NCBI GenBank assembly: GCA_019636335.1
Contig: JAHBXR010000004.1
Span: forward strand, 248,001-312,000
DNA: 64,000 nucleotides
DNA from: Pirellulales bacterium
GTDB taxonomy: Bacteria > Planctomycetota > Planctomycetia > Pirellulales > JAEUIK01
Direction of reading: 5' to 3'
Below the pieces are notes generated by a model. The model was given only the letters and a program-made list of their open reading frames with translations, was not told where the DNA came from and made no database searches. The position numbers were made by a program, and so were the translations under genes. This document shows, in pieces, positions 1-7,608 of this stretch; the stretch's first letter is position 1, and each line of letters opens with the position of its first letter.

Positions 1-130
1 CTTGCTTTTCGTCTCCCGGCAACGGACACTGGAAGGTAGGAGTTGCCGCCACGCGCGACGCAAGTCGAAGCGGGCTTATGAGTTCGCGTTCTCCGACCCA
101 CCGCTCCCCCCGCGACACCGAGTTCCGATC

Positions 131-385
131 ATGCCGAATGCTCCCACCGCGCCAGATCTGCTGAATCGCGAGTTCTTGCAGATTCGTGCAAAGCTACTGG
201 AGCTGGCTGCCGCCTTCGACCGCATTGGCCGTGCGCCGGGGAGCATTGTCGACGATCCGCGCCTCGTGCAAGTCCACCGGGCGCTCGAGATTCTGAACAG
301 CGAAAACCCGCATCGCGCCGAGCAGATCCAGCAGATCTTCTCCCGCGAGTATGATCCCGCGTGGCGCGAACAGTTTGGTCTCTAA
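131..385 (+). CDS. small hypothetical protein (84 aa)
   Basis: I do not recognise this family. The frame is open to the left edge, but the residues before the ATG at 131 are arginine-rich and look non-coding, so I start here. The 84-residue product is soluble and probably mostly helical, with no signal peptide or membrane segment. It ends about 60 bases before the TatD-like gene on the same strand, so the two may be co-transcribed. No clear Shine-Dalgarno precedes the ATG. The gene could belong to a larger operon extending left of the window. Confidence 0.5.
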   Translation: MPNAPTAPDLLNREFLQIRAKLLELAAAFDRIGRAPGSIVDDPRLVQVHRALEILNSENPHRAEQIQQIFSREYDPAWREQFGL

Positions 386-448
386 GCAACGCGCTCCCAT
401 CCCTTTTCGACTCCACCACGATTCACGAGCGAACGACAGACCTGCCTC

Positions 449-1282
449 ATGTACTACCTCGATCCGCACATTCACATGGTCTCGCGCGTGACCGACGACT
501 ACGAGACCCTGGCCAAGATGGGCTGCGTCGCCATGAGCGAGCCCGCCTTCTGGGCCGGCTTCGACCGGGGTAGCGTCGATGGCTTTCGCGACTACTTCCG
601 CCAGCTCACCGAATTCGAGCCGCAACGCGCCGGCTGGTATGGCATCGAGCACTACACCTGGCTCTGCATCAACGCCAAAGAGGCCGAAAACGTCCGCCTC
701 TCGCGTGAAGTCATCGCCATGATTCCCGAGTTCCTCGATCGCCCCGGCGTCCTCGGCATCGGCGAGATCGGGCTGAACAAGAACACCCGCAACGAGGCCA
801 CGATCTTTCTCGAGCACATCGATCTGGCCATGCGGACCGATGAACAGATCCTGATTCACACGCCCCACCTGGAAGACAAGTACCAGGGAACCAGGATGAT
901 TCTCGATATGCTCACCGGCGATCGCCGCATCGATCGCAGCCGGGTGCTGGTCGATCATGTCGAGGAGCACACGATTCGTCCCGTGCTCGACGCCGGCTTC
1001 TGGGCCGGCATGACGTTGTATCCCGTCTCGAAATGCACGCCCGAGCGGGCCGTCGACATGATCGAGTTGTACGGCCCCGAGCGCCTGCTGGTGAATTCCG
1101 CTGGCGACTGGGGGCCTTCAAAACCGACCGCCGTCCCCGATTTCATTCTCGCCATGCGCAAGCGCGGTCACAGCGAAGCGGCCATTCGCCGCGTGGTCTA
1201 CGAGAACCCGCTGCAGTTCTTCAGCCAGAGCCGCAACTTCCGCTTCAAACCGCCGGAAGTGCCCGAATTGGCCGGCCTCTAA
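449..1282 (+). CDS. TatD-family metal-dependent hydrolase (EboB-like)
   Basis: This 277-residue protein has the layout of a TatD/amidohydrolase TIM barrel. DPHIHM near the N-terminus carries metal-binding histidines H7 and H9. GIGEIGL supplies the acidic residue usual after strand 4, ILIHTPH lies mid-barrel, and DHVEEHT is a further histidine strand. TatD proteins are soluble metal-dependent hydrolases, often nucleases. The sequence is closer to the TatD-like subgroup called EboB in metabolite-trafficking (ebo) clusters than to housekeeping TatD; that assignment is from memory. The rest of such a cluster would lie left of the window. No other ebo genes follow on the right, where a gap of about 430 bases begins. 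Confidence 0.8.
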   Translation: MYYLDPHIHMVSRVTDDYETLAKMGCVAMSEPAFWAGFDRGSVDGFRDYFRQLTEFEPQRAGWYGIEHYTWLCINAKEAENVRLSREVIAMIPEFLDRPGVLGIGEIGLNKNTRNEATIFLEHIDLAMRTDEQILIHTPHLEDKYQGTRMILDMLTGDRRIDRSRVLVDHVEEHTIRPVLDAGFWAGMTLYPVSKCTPERAVDMIELYGPERLLVNSAGDWGPSKPTAVPDFILAMRKRGHSEAAIRRVVYENPLQFFSQSRNFRFKPPEVPELAGL

Positions 1283-1340
1283 CCCGCATTTCTCATAGCG
1301 CAGGTTGCTTTCGTCGGGGCGCGGGCTGGGGTGAGGCAGA

Positions 1341-1366
1341 GGGGGGGTGGGGATGCAGGGGGCGGG
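1341..1366 (+). other. G-run cluster, possible G-quadruplex
   Basis: Four G-tracts of 7, 4, 5 and 3 bases are separated by loops of 1, 5 and 1 bases, with another G4 tract just upstream at 1328-1331. This matches the simple pattern for an intramolecular G-quadruplex on the plus strand. It lies about 60 bases after the stop of the TatD-like gene, so it would be in the 3' end of that transcript. Similar GGGCTGGGGTGAGG strings are common dispersed repeats in environmental bacterial genomes, so it may be just a repeat copy. Confidence 0.4.
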
Positions 1367-1690
1367 CGTTGGTTGGCGGTTGTCGAAGGCTGTCGCGCCA
1401 CCCGTTGGCAGAGTTGATGCGCCGCCGGCGCAGACCCTCTTCGACGTAGCCCGCGGCGGCGTCAGCACCCGGCGGTTGAGTGTGCTCTTGCCCGCTCAGG
1501 GCGCCCCCGTCGCAGGCCGCTCGACTTCATGGCGCACGAGCAATGACCATGGTCAGTATCTTTCAACTAACAAAAACAACCAGGCTTCTCCTGGCGCACC
1601 AACGGCCCGACGCGGAGTGGCAGACAAGAGCTTTCTCGAACAGCCCTCAATCCCCATCAACAATCACTGGTGTGGCGAACTCGATTGATT

Positions 1691-1711
1691 GTCAGGTACG
1701 GGGCTGCCTGA
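1691..1711 (+). repeat. decayed copy of the GTCAGGTACGGGG palindrome
   Basis: The first 13 bases, GTCAGGTACGGGG, are identical to the right arm of the palindromic repeat at 18539-18556. The second half (CTGCCTGA) has diverged from the expected TACCTGAC. It sits two bases beyond the stop codon of the CPBP gene, a typical position for a REP-type element. Confidence 0.5.
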
Positions 1712-1712
1712 T

Positions 1713-2705
1713 CTACGCCGGTTGCTCGCCGATGGCCAGCGCCAGGAGCAGCGCCACGGTGCTGGCGGCGTTGAGCGACATGTGCAGCGCAAGGCCCGGC
1801 CAGATGCGGTGTGTGCGCGAGTAGAGATATCCCAGACTCAGGGCCAGGATGAAGATCGGCACGGGATCGGGGCCGTGCCCGGCGTGCAGCGCGGCGAAAA
1901 TCACCGACGAAATCAGAATGGGCACTAGCCCCACGGGCAGACGGCGCGGTTCGTCGACGTCCTGGGCGCTGAACCGCTCGAGCCAGCCCTGCAGGAAGAC
2001 GCGGATGATGAGCTCTTCGGTCAGCGGCGCCACGATCACGATCAGGAACGAGAGGGTCGCCAGCATGAACGGCGTCGGTTTTTCCTCGATCAGCTCGAGC
2101 ATCGGGTGTTGTCCCGGAAAGATGTACTGCAGCAACCCCTGCAGCGCATAGACCGGTGGCGCGATCGCCACGAAGGCCAACACACCCAGGCGCAGGTCGG
2201 AGCCAAGACGTTCCGTCGAAAAGCCGAAGTCGTTCCACGTGGCGCCGGAACTGCGTTTGAGAAATGCCAGGGCCAACAGCGGCCCTAGCAGGCGGCCGAT
2301 CAGCAGCGGCGGCACATCGTCGAACGAGATGCCCGCGGCCGAGCCGGCCTCGCTCTCCTCTTGAACCAGCGGCATCGCGACGCCGGGGACTTCGTGAATC
2401 GTGCGTGCGTCGGGCGCGCGAATATCGATCGGGAGAGCGCCGTCGCCGGGCGAGCGACCCGGATTCAGCCAGTAGGCGGCCACGGCGGTCGTCCCCTCGG
2501 TCGCGGCCAGGATCAACAGCACGACGAGCAGGTCGAGCACGCTCCAGGGGACCGGCGTGCGCGGCTCGAATGGCACCGCGGGCACGCCGCGGCGCCACGA
2601 GCGGCGGCATGCGCCCCAAACCATGATCGAGCCGACCACGATCGAGATCATCGCCGCGAGCAGCAACAGACTGGCGAACGCGGCGGGCATCATCTCGGGC
2701 TGCAC
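1713..2705 (-). CDS. CPBP-family intramembrane glutamic protease
   Basis: This 330-residue polytopic membrane protein has the motifs of the CPBP (CAAX protease and bacteriocin-processing, formerly Abi) family. The paired glutamates with a following arginine are E230, E231 and R235 in EELIIRVFLQG. The second motif histidine is H274 in LHAGHG and the last is H308 in LHMSLNA. These line an active site inside the membrane. A hydrophilic segment of about 50 residues (85-135) separates the first helices from the catalytic core. The start is GTG at 2705, and in-frame ATGs lie a few codons downstream. It is the last gene of a likely rimO-pgsA-CPBP transcription unit. The substrate cannot be inferred. 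Confidence 0.85.
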   Translation of the reverse strand: MQPEMMPAAFASLLLLAAMISIVVGSIMVWGACRRSWRRGVPAVPFEPRTPVPWSVLDLLVVLLILAATEGTTAVAAYWLNPGRSPGDGALPIDIRAPDARTIHEVPGVAMPLVQEESEAGSAAGISFDDVPPLLIGRLLGPLLALAFLKRSSGATWNDFGFSTERLGSDLRLGVLAFVAIAPPVYALQGLLQYIFPGQHPMLELIEEKPTPFMLATLSFLIVIVAPLTEELIIRVFLQGWLERFSAQDVDEPRRLPVGLVPILISSVIFAALHAGHGPDPVPIFILALSLGYLYSRTHRIWPGLALHMSLNAASTVALLLALAIGEQPA

Positions 2706-2779
2706 GCTAGCAAACTCCGACGAGTGGCACCGGCCGCCGGCCGGCGGAGAGTGGATATAGAATCGCGAGCGAGCATCTT

Positions 2780-2800
2780 GCCCAGGCTGGCAGCCTGGGC
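2780..2800. repeat. perfect hairpin in the pgsA-CPBP gap
   Basis: GCCCAGGCT and AGCCTGGGC form perfect 9-base arms around a GGC loop, and an imperfect GGTAGCCAGG/CCTGCC stretch follows. There is no T-run on either side, so a classical terminator is unlikely. The sequence resembles a dispersed palindrome I associate with planctomycete genomes. In the mRNA it would fold between pgsA and the CPBP gene. Confidence 0.65.
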
Positions 2801-2825
2801 CTCGGGTAGCCAGGAATGCCTGCCA

Positions 2826-3422
2826 CTACGACATCAGCCGCACGGCCGCTCGCACGTAGGCCACGCCCGAGTAAATGGTCAGCACGATGGCTGTCCAGGC
2901 CGTAATCAGCACGGCATACGACGTGATTTCTTCGATCCCCCCCGCGGGTCCTTCGCGCTGCTGCAGCAGGTAGAGATAGAAGAGCGACAATCCCGCCGCG
3001 AGGCATTGGACGAGCATCTTCAGCTTGCCCGACATGGCGGCGGAGAAATCTTTGCCCTGCTGTTCGAGAAAGCTGCGCAGCGCCGTGACGAGCAACTCGC
3101 GCACGACGACGACGACGGCCATCCAGGCGGCGATGCCCGAGCCGGGAATCGATCCCAGGAAGATGAACGTGCCGCAGACGATCACCTTGTCGACGATCGG
3201 ATCGAGGATGCGCCCCAGCACGGTCACCAAGCCATATTTGCGGGCAAAGTAGCCATCGAGCCAATCGGTCGAGGCGGCCACGATGAACGTGATCGTCGAC
3301 GCGAGATACCACCCGAACGCAATCAGCACGAACAGCACGATCGACAGCACCAGCCGCGCGATGGTCAACTGGTTCGGCAGATTGAAGACGGTCGTGCCGG
3401 GTGGTTGGGTGGTGGTCGTCAT
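2826..3422 (-). CDS. pgsA: CDP-diacylglycerol-glycerol-3-phosphate 3-phosphatidyltransferase
   Basis: PgsA makes phosphatidylglycerolphosphate from CDP-diacylglycerol and glycerol-3-phosphate in the inner membrane, the committed step to phosphatidylglycerol. The 198-residue protein has the full CDP-alcohol phosphatidyltransferase signature: D53, D56-G57, A60-R61, G70, D74 and D78, in the canonical DxxDGxxARx8GxxxDxxxD spacing. The N-terminal NLPNQLTIARL is typical of PgsA rather than of the phosphatidylserine or cardiolipin enzymes. Several hydrophobic segments follow. Its start lies 39 bases after the rimO stop, so they are probably one operon; rimO-pgsA proximity is seen in other bacteria. 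Length is normal for the family. Confidence 0.93.
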   Translation of the reverse strand: MTTTTQPPGTTVFNLPNQLTIARLVLSIVLFVLIAFGWYLASTITFIVAASTDWLDGYFARKYGLVTVLGRILDPIVDKVIVCGTFIFLGSIPGSGIAAWMAVVVVVRELLVTALRSFLEQQGKDFSAAMSGKLKMLVQCLAAGLSLFYLYLLQQREGPAGGIEEITSYAVLITAWTAIVLTIYSGVAYVRAAVRLMS

Positions 3423-3461
3423 GATCGCGAACCGTTCTCTGCGTGCGCGCTGCCGTCGGGA

Positions 3462-4847
3462 TCAGCGGGCCGGTCCGACCGGCGCCGCGACGAGATCGTA
3501 GCCCTGGGCCGAGACGATTTCGCACGGCACGAACTTGCCCGCTCGCAATTTCTTGCCCGTCACGTAGACGATGCCGTCGACATCGGGGGCATCGGCCGTG
3601 GTACGACCGATCCAGACGTCACGTTCGCCCGGCACCGGGCTATCTAACAGTACCTCACGCCGCTCGCCCAGTTGCGAGGTATTCCACTCGAAGGCGATTT
3701 CCTGCTGCACGGCCATCAGATGGTCGCGGCGCTCTTGCTTGACATCCTCGGGCAGATGGTCGGGCAGCCGAGCCGCCGGTGTGTCCCCTTCGAACGAGTA
3801 GGTAAAGACGCCCATCCGCTCGAAGCGCTGCTCGCGCACGAAATCGACCATCGTCTCAAACTGCTCGTCGGTCTCGCCCGGGAAGCCGGCGATGAACGTG
3901 GTTCGCAGCACGAGATTCGGAATGCGCTCGCGCAGCCGGCCGAGCAGGGCCTCGGTATCGGCACGGTTCACGCGGCGCTGCATGCGGCGGAGCATCGTGT
4001 CGTCGGCGTGTTGCAAGGGCATGTCGAGATAGGGCACGATGCGGCGGCTGCCGGCGATCGTGTCGATCAATTCGTCGTCGACGTACATCGGGTAGAAGTA
4101 CATCAGGCGGATCCAGTCGAGTCCTTCGACCTGATCGAGCTCGCGGAGCAGTTCCGCCAGACGCGTGCGACCATAAAGGTCGAGCCCGTAGTAGGTCGTG
4201 TCCTGGGCCACGATGATCAACTCGCGCACGCCGTCGGCGGCCAGCTCGCGGGCCTCGGCCACTACCTCTTCGATGGGCTTCGTGGCGTGCTTACCGCGCA
4301 TCTTGGGGATCGCGCAGAACGTGCAGAGCCGATCGCACCCCTCGGAGATCTTGAGATAGGCGAAATGCCGCGGCGTGATCCGCAACCGCGAACCGTCGGG
4401 CAGCGGCTTCACCGGCGCCGGCTGAAAGACGGTTCGCTGCTCGTCGAGCCCCGCGATCAGTCGATCGGCCACGCGAGTCACTTGCTCGCGACCGAACACG
4501 CCGATGAGATGGTCGATCTCGGGGCATTGTTCGAGGAGCGATTCTTTTTCGCGCTCGGCCAGGCAGCCCGACACGATGACCCCCCGGGTACGACCCTGGC
4601 GTTTGAGCTCGAGCATCTCGTGGATCGCGCCGAACGATTCGTCGCGTGCCCGTTCAATAAAGCCACAGGTGTTGACGACGACGAAGTCGGCCCCGTCGGG
4701 ATCGCTGACCAGATCGTAGCCATCGATCCGCAGCAGCCCGAGCATCCGCTCGCTATCGACCAGATTCTTCGGGCAGCCCAGGCTGACGAAGGCATAGGTG
4801 CCCTTCGTAGGTCGTTCGGCCTGGGGGGTCGCGTAACGGGCGCTCAA
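3462..4847 (-). CDS. rimO: ribosomal protein uS12 methylthiotransferase RimO
   Basis: RimO is a radical-SAM enzyme that adds a methylthio group to the conserved aspartate of ribosomal protein S12. The N-terminal UPF0004 domain carries cluster cysteines C25 (SLGCPKN), C61 (NTCGF) and C95 (SGCLAE). The radical SAM motif is C171, C175 and C178 ([14 protein letters not shown]). A TRAM-like C-terminus ends the 461 residues. [12 protein letters not shown] and [12 protein letters not shown] favour RimO over MiaB. The only sensible start is TTG at 4847, supported by a GAGGAG Shine-Dalgarno 9 bases upstream. First gene of the rimO-pgsA-CPBP unit, divergent from the IrrE-like gene. Confidence 0.95.
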   Translation of the reverse strand: MSARYATPQAERPTKGTYAFVSLGCPKNLVDSERMLGLLRIDGYDLVSDPDGADFVVVNTCGFIERARDESFGAIHEMLELKRQGRTRGVIVSGCLAEREKESLLEQCPEIDHLIGVFGREQVTRVADRLIAGLDEQRTVFQPAPVKPLPDGSRLRITPRHFAYLKISEGCDRLCTFCAIPKMRGKHATKPIEEVVAEARELAADGVRELIIVAQDTTYYGLDLYGRTRLAELLRELDQVEGLDWIRLMYFYPMYVDDELIDTIAGSRRIVPYLDMPLQHADDTMLRRMQRRVNRADTEALLGRLRERIPNLVLRTTFIAGFPGETDEQFETMVDFVREQRFERMGVFTYSFEGDTPAARLPDHLPEDVKQERRDHLMAVQQEIAFEWNTSQLGERREVLLDSPVPGERDVWIGRTTADAPDVDGIVYVTGKKLRAGKFVPCEIVSAQGYDLVAAPVGPAR

Positions 4848-5061
4848 GCAGCGTTACTCCTCGATCTTGGCACGCAGCCGGCGTGTTGCCGCCGCGCGCA
4901 CGGAAAGCCCGCTCGTGGGCCTGGGTTCGCCAAAACTCATCGTATCGCAAGGCTCTGCGCCTGACGAGTGGTCTCCTGGCCTGGCGTCTCTCACCGCAAG
5001 CTGAAAGTTTGCGGCACGCCGACGAGCAAAATCTGCTTGTGAATCGCCACGGCAGGGATAA

Positions 5062-5077
5062 TATACGCATGTATACT
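5062..5077 (+). promoter_or_regulatory. AT-rich inverted repeat and possible -10 before the IrrE-like gene
   Basis: TATAC (5062-5066) and GTATA (5071-5075) form an inverted repeat around GCAT, and TATACT at 5072-5077 looks like a -10 box. It is the most AT-rich patch in the 240-base gap between rimO and this gene. If the -10 is real, transcription would start within a few bases of the ATG at 5086, implying a nearly leaderless mRNA. No good -35 is visible, so an operator or a chance match is also possible. Confidence 0.4.
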
Positions 5078-5085
5078 TATGGGTC

Positions 5086-5847
5086 ATGTGGAACCTGTGT
5101 GGGCAGATGGCGATGCTTCCCGATCTCCCTTACGAGCAACTCCTGGCGGCCATGGATGCCGTGGTGGTCGAGTTGTTGGATGCCGCCGGCATCGACACGC
5201 CGCCGGTCGATAGTCTCGAGCTGGCACGCCGACTCGATATCGATGTAGCTCGCGACGATCAGCAGAGGGGGCGCGCCCGCTTCGTGCGTCTGGCGGGGAG
5301 GCATGGGGGGCGCAGTCGGGCCTCGATTCTGGTACGGGCCGAGCCGCGGAATGAACGTCGCCAGTGGGCCGTGGCGCACGAGTTGGGAGAATGGTCGGCG
5401 GCGCGCCTGTTTGCCGAGTTGGGCACGACCGCCAGCGAGGCGCCGCTCGCTGCGCGCGAGGAGGTGGCGAACCTCTTCGCGGCGCGGCTCTTGCTTCCCG
5501 AGTTGTGGTTCGTGGTGGCGGCCGAGGCGTGCGACATGGAGCTCGTCACGCTCAAGGAATCGTTTCGTACCGCCAGTTACGAACTGATTGCGCGGCGCAC
5601 GCTGGACCTGTCGGCGCCGGCGATCGTGACGGTCTTCGATCAGGGGAACGTGACGTGGCGCCGCTCGAACGTCGTCGCGAATCCGCCGGCACTTTCGTCC
5701 GCCGAACGCGTGGAATGGCGCACGACGCACGAGTCGGCCAGTTATGCCGAAGGCATTTCTGGCCTGGGGCGCCTCCGCTGTTGGCCCATCCACGAAGAAG
5801 GCTGGCGTCGCGAGATCCTGCGCCAGGAACTGGAGGCCGAATTATGA
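5086..5847 (+). CDS. ImmA/IrrE-like (DUF955) metallo-endopeptidase with altered zinc motif
   Basis: This 253-residue protein fits the ImmA/IrrE (DUF955) family, gluzincin-like proteases that usually cleave a repressor under stress or phage induction. The helix normally written HExxH reads H98-E99-L100-G101-E102, so the second zinc histidine is replaced by glutamate. The later family signature is intact (EEVANLFAARLLLP, residues 125-138) and includes the likely third-ligand glutamate. The start may be ATG 5086 or a nearby internal ATG at 5107 or 5113. There is no adjacent XRE-type repressor gene, which is unusual for the family. The 3' end overlaps the convergent receiver-like gene by six bases. 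Activity is uncertain. Confidence 0.7.
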   Translation: MWNLCGQMAMLPDLPYEQLLAAMDAVVVELLDAAGIDTPPVDSLELARRLDIDVARDDQQRGRARFVRLAGRHGGRSRASILVRAEPRNERRQWAVAHELGEWSAARLFAELGTTASEAPLAAREEVANLFAARLLLPELWFVVAAEACDMELVTLKESFRTASYELIARRTLDLSAPAIVTVFDQGNVTWRRSNVVANPPALSSAERVEWRTTHESASYAEGISGLGRLRCWPIHEEGWRREILRQELEAEL

Positions 5848-6681
5848 CCTGTCGGCGACAGGTTCCTGCGGCAAGCCGGGACGCAATCGTGCAACGATAT
5901 GCCAGCGGAGATCGTCGATGAGCAGCGGTTGCGCGAGCAGCACCTGCACGCCGGCGTCGGTCCAGGCGGCGCGATCTTCGAGGCGTGGAAAGCTCCCCAC
6001 GCCGATCAGGGGGACCCCCTGCCAGGCACGAGCCCAATTCCAGGCAGACTCCGGCGCGTCGCACCGCAGCGCCTCGACTTCGAAGATCACGAGGTCGCAG
6101 GCGGGACGCATGGCGGCAAAACCGGCGCGGGGCGCAAGCGTTTCTGTGGCGAGCCCCAGACCCCGGCACACATCGGCCAGCCAGCCGGCGGTGGCATCCG
6201 TGGCGACGATGGTCGCGCGGCCCTCGAGCTTTGCCAGGGGCTCGTCGGCGGCCTGGAGCAGACGATCGTCCTCGGTGGCGGTCATGGGGAGCGACCAGGC
6301 CGGGCAGGTGTTCTGCTGCCAACGGGCCAATTCCTGCTGCCAGCGCGCAGTCCACTGGTGCCAGAGGATGCGCGTTGCTCCCGCGATCGGCAGCCCGCTG
6401 CGCATTTCTCCCTCGCACCAGCTTCCGGCCAGCACGAGGACGCGGGCCAGTGGCGCGCGGGCCAGGAGCGGTTCCAGATCGCCGCCGCGCAGCGCACCGC
6501 TGTGCGGCTGGGCCACGACGATGAGATCGACCGGCGCGTCGTCCGTCTCGTAAGCCGCGAGCGCGGCGGGCACGTCGGCCGCGCGCTGCAGCGTTGAGGT
6601 CGCCGCCAGCAATGCGACCGCGGCATCGAATTCTGCGTGCTCCGCAGGGCCCAGCAACAATACTCGCGGTGGAGGAGCCAT
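5842..6681 (-). CDS. receiver-like protein of unknown function (279 aa)
   Basis: I cannot name a family. The N-terminus PRVLLLGPAEH and the segment DLIVVAQPHSG (about residues 52-62) look like the first and third strands of a CheY-like receiver. A second similar fold may occupy residues 160-270 (TIVATDATAGWL, DLVIFEVEAL, then VPLIGVGSF). Both lack a clear receiver phospho-aspartate plus lysine set, so these would be pseudo-receivers. There is no signal peptide or membrane segment. It starts 26 bases after the HTH-EIIA gene and is probably co-transcribed with it, which suggests a signalling partner. The link is inference. Confidence 0.5.
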   Translation of the reverse strand: MAPPPRVLLLGPAEHAEFDAAVALLAATSTLQRAADVPAALAAYETDDAPVDLIVVAQPHSGALRGGDLEPLLARAPLARVLVLAGSWCEGEMRSGLPIAGATRILWHQWTARWQQELARWQQNTCPAWSLPMTATEDDRLLQAADEPLAKLEGRATIVATDATAGWLADVCRGLGLATETLAPRAGFAAMRPACDLVIFEVEALRCDAPESAWNWARAWQGVPLIGVGSFPRLEDRAAWTDAGVQVLLAQPLLIDDLRWHIVARLRPGLPQEPVADRS

Positions 6682-6707
6682 GCGATCTCTTCGTCAGCCT
6701 CTGGCGG

Positions 6708-7421
6708 TCAATCGCTCAGTCGTTGTTCGCGCTCGGCGATGATCTCGCGCACCGTGACCGCGTCGGGCGCCGCGCGCAGATCGGCCAGCAGCGCCGGGTC
6801 GGCGATCAAGCGGCTCAGCCGTGCGAGCGTGCGCAGGTGCCCCTGATCGTCGACCGAACAGATCAAAAAGAACAGACTCGTGAGCGAACCTCGTGCGCCG
6901 CCAAATGGAATGCCGCGGTCGGAGCGCCCGAGAGCGAGAAACGGTTCGGCCAGGATCGAGGGCAAGGGACGTCGCGGGTGCAGCAGGGCCACGCCGGTGT
7001 CGAGCGCCGTGGGATACATGTCTTCGCGCTGGCGCACGGCCTCGGCCATTTTGCCAGGGTCCCACAAGAGACCGGTGCCGGCGGCCAGATCGACCATCGC
7101 GGTGATGACCGAGCTGCGGGTCTTGGCGGCCAGCGGCGCGGCGATCGCCTCGAGCGGCAACATCTCGGCGATCGAAATGCGCGCCTCCGCCAGCACGGGG
7201 CGCGAGCGGCGCAGCGCCCCTTCGAGCTGCTCGAGCTCGGACTCGTCGAGGGCGCCCATGCGACTTTCGAGCCAGTGATGAATCTCGGCGCGCGAGAAAC
7301 GCCAGACGCCGGCGACCTTGCGCCCCGGCACGGTGCCGCGATCGGCCATCTTCAGCACCTGCGGCGTTGCCAGGTGGAGATAGCCGGCCAGGCTGTCGAT
7401 GTCGAAATCGTCGTCCCCCAT
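6708..7421 (-). CDS. HTH (excisionase-like) fused to PTS EIIA-Ntr-like domain
   Basis: Residues 8-55 form a MerR/excisionase-type helix-turn-helix (LAGYLHLATPQVLKMADRG, then VPGRKVAGVWRFSR), the HTH_17 pattern. Residues 85-235 match EIIA of the nitrogen/fructose PTS. The phospho-accepting histidine is H148 in GVALLHPRRP, preceded by the typical YPTALDTG. EIIA-Ntr normally relays phosphate as a regulatory switch rather than for sugar import. The frame runs upstream to 7607, but the extension is non-protein-like, so I start at ATG 7421. No EIIB, EIIC, HPr or EI gene is in the window. A DNA-binding domain on the same chain suggests a transcription factor controlled by phosphorylation, possibly with the next gene. 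Confidence 0.8.
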   Translation of the reverse strand: MGDDDFDIDSLAGYLHLATPQVLKMADRGTVPGRKVAGVWRFSRAEIHHWLESRMGALDESELEQLEGALRRSRPVLAEARISIAEMLPLEAIAAPLAAKTRSSVITAMVDLAAGTGLLWDPGKMAEAVRQREDMYPTALDTGVALLHPRRPLPSILAEPFLALGRSDRGIPFGGARGSLTSLFFLICSVDDQGHLRTLARLSRLIADPALLADLRAAPDAVTVREIIAEREQRLSD

Positions 7422-7541
7422 GGCGCGGCGCCCGCTCAAAGAAAAAGGTTGTTCCCCCGCGAAGTGCCTACATTGTCGGGTTGCACGAGGCAATGTCCAG
7501 ATCGCGCACACGAATCTTTTGCCGGCCGCCGCGCCGAAAGC

Positions 7542-7571
7542 TTGGCGGGCGAGCCGAGCGCAAACTATGAT
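7542..7571 (+). promoter_or_regulatory. sigma-70-like promoter for the GDPD gene
   Basis: TTGGCG (7542-7547) and TATGAT (7566-7571) are separated by 18 bases and lie about 40 bases before the GDPD start codon. A GAGGA Shine-Dalgarno at 7595-7599 sits 9 bases before the ATG. Both hexamers differ from consensus by one or two bases. Confidence 0.55.
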
Positions 7572-7608
7572 TCGCGGACGGGTCAGCCACCTCCGAGGAT
7601 AGGGCACG

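Larger units (their letters stand above)
1283..1712. other. intergenic region of 430 bases
   Basis: This stretch separates the plus-strand TatD-like gene from the end of the minus-strand CPBP gene. It holds a very G-rich run at 1328-1366 and a decayed palindromic repeat at 1691-1711. The central part around 1540-1690 is noticeably less GC-rich than the genes beside it. I see no convincing coding frame, no tRNA and no T-tailed terminator. Confidence 0.5.

Noticed and set aside
2..130. N-terminal extension of the first small protein to the left window edge
   Set aside because: The added residues are arginine/proline-rich with no conserved look. ATG 131 is the better start, though a truncated gene cannot be fully excluded.
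5086..7421. A phage-defence or toxin-antitoxin island around the IrrE-like gene
   Set aside because: There is no XRE antitoxin, nuclease, transposase or composition shift. The neighbours look like ordinary signalling genes.
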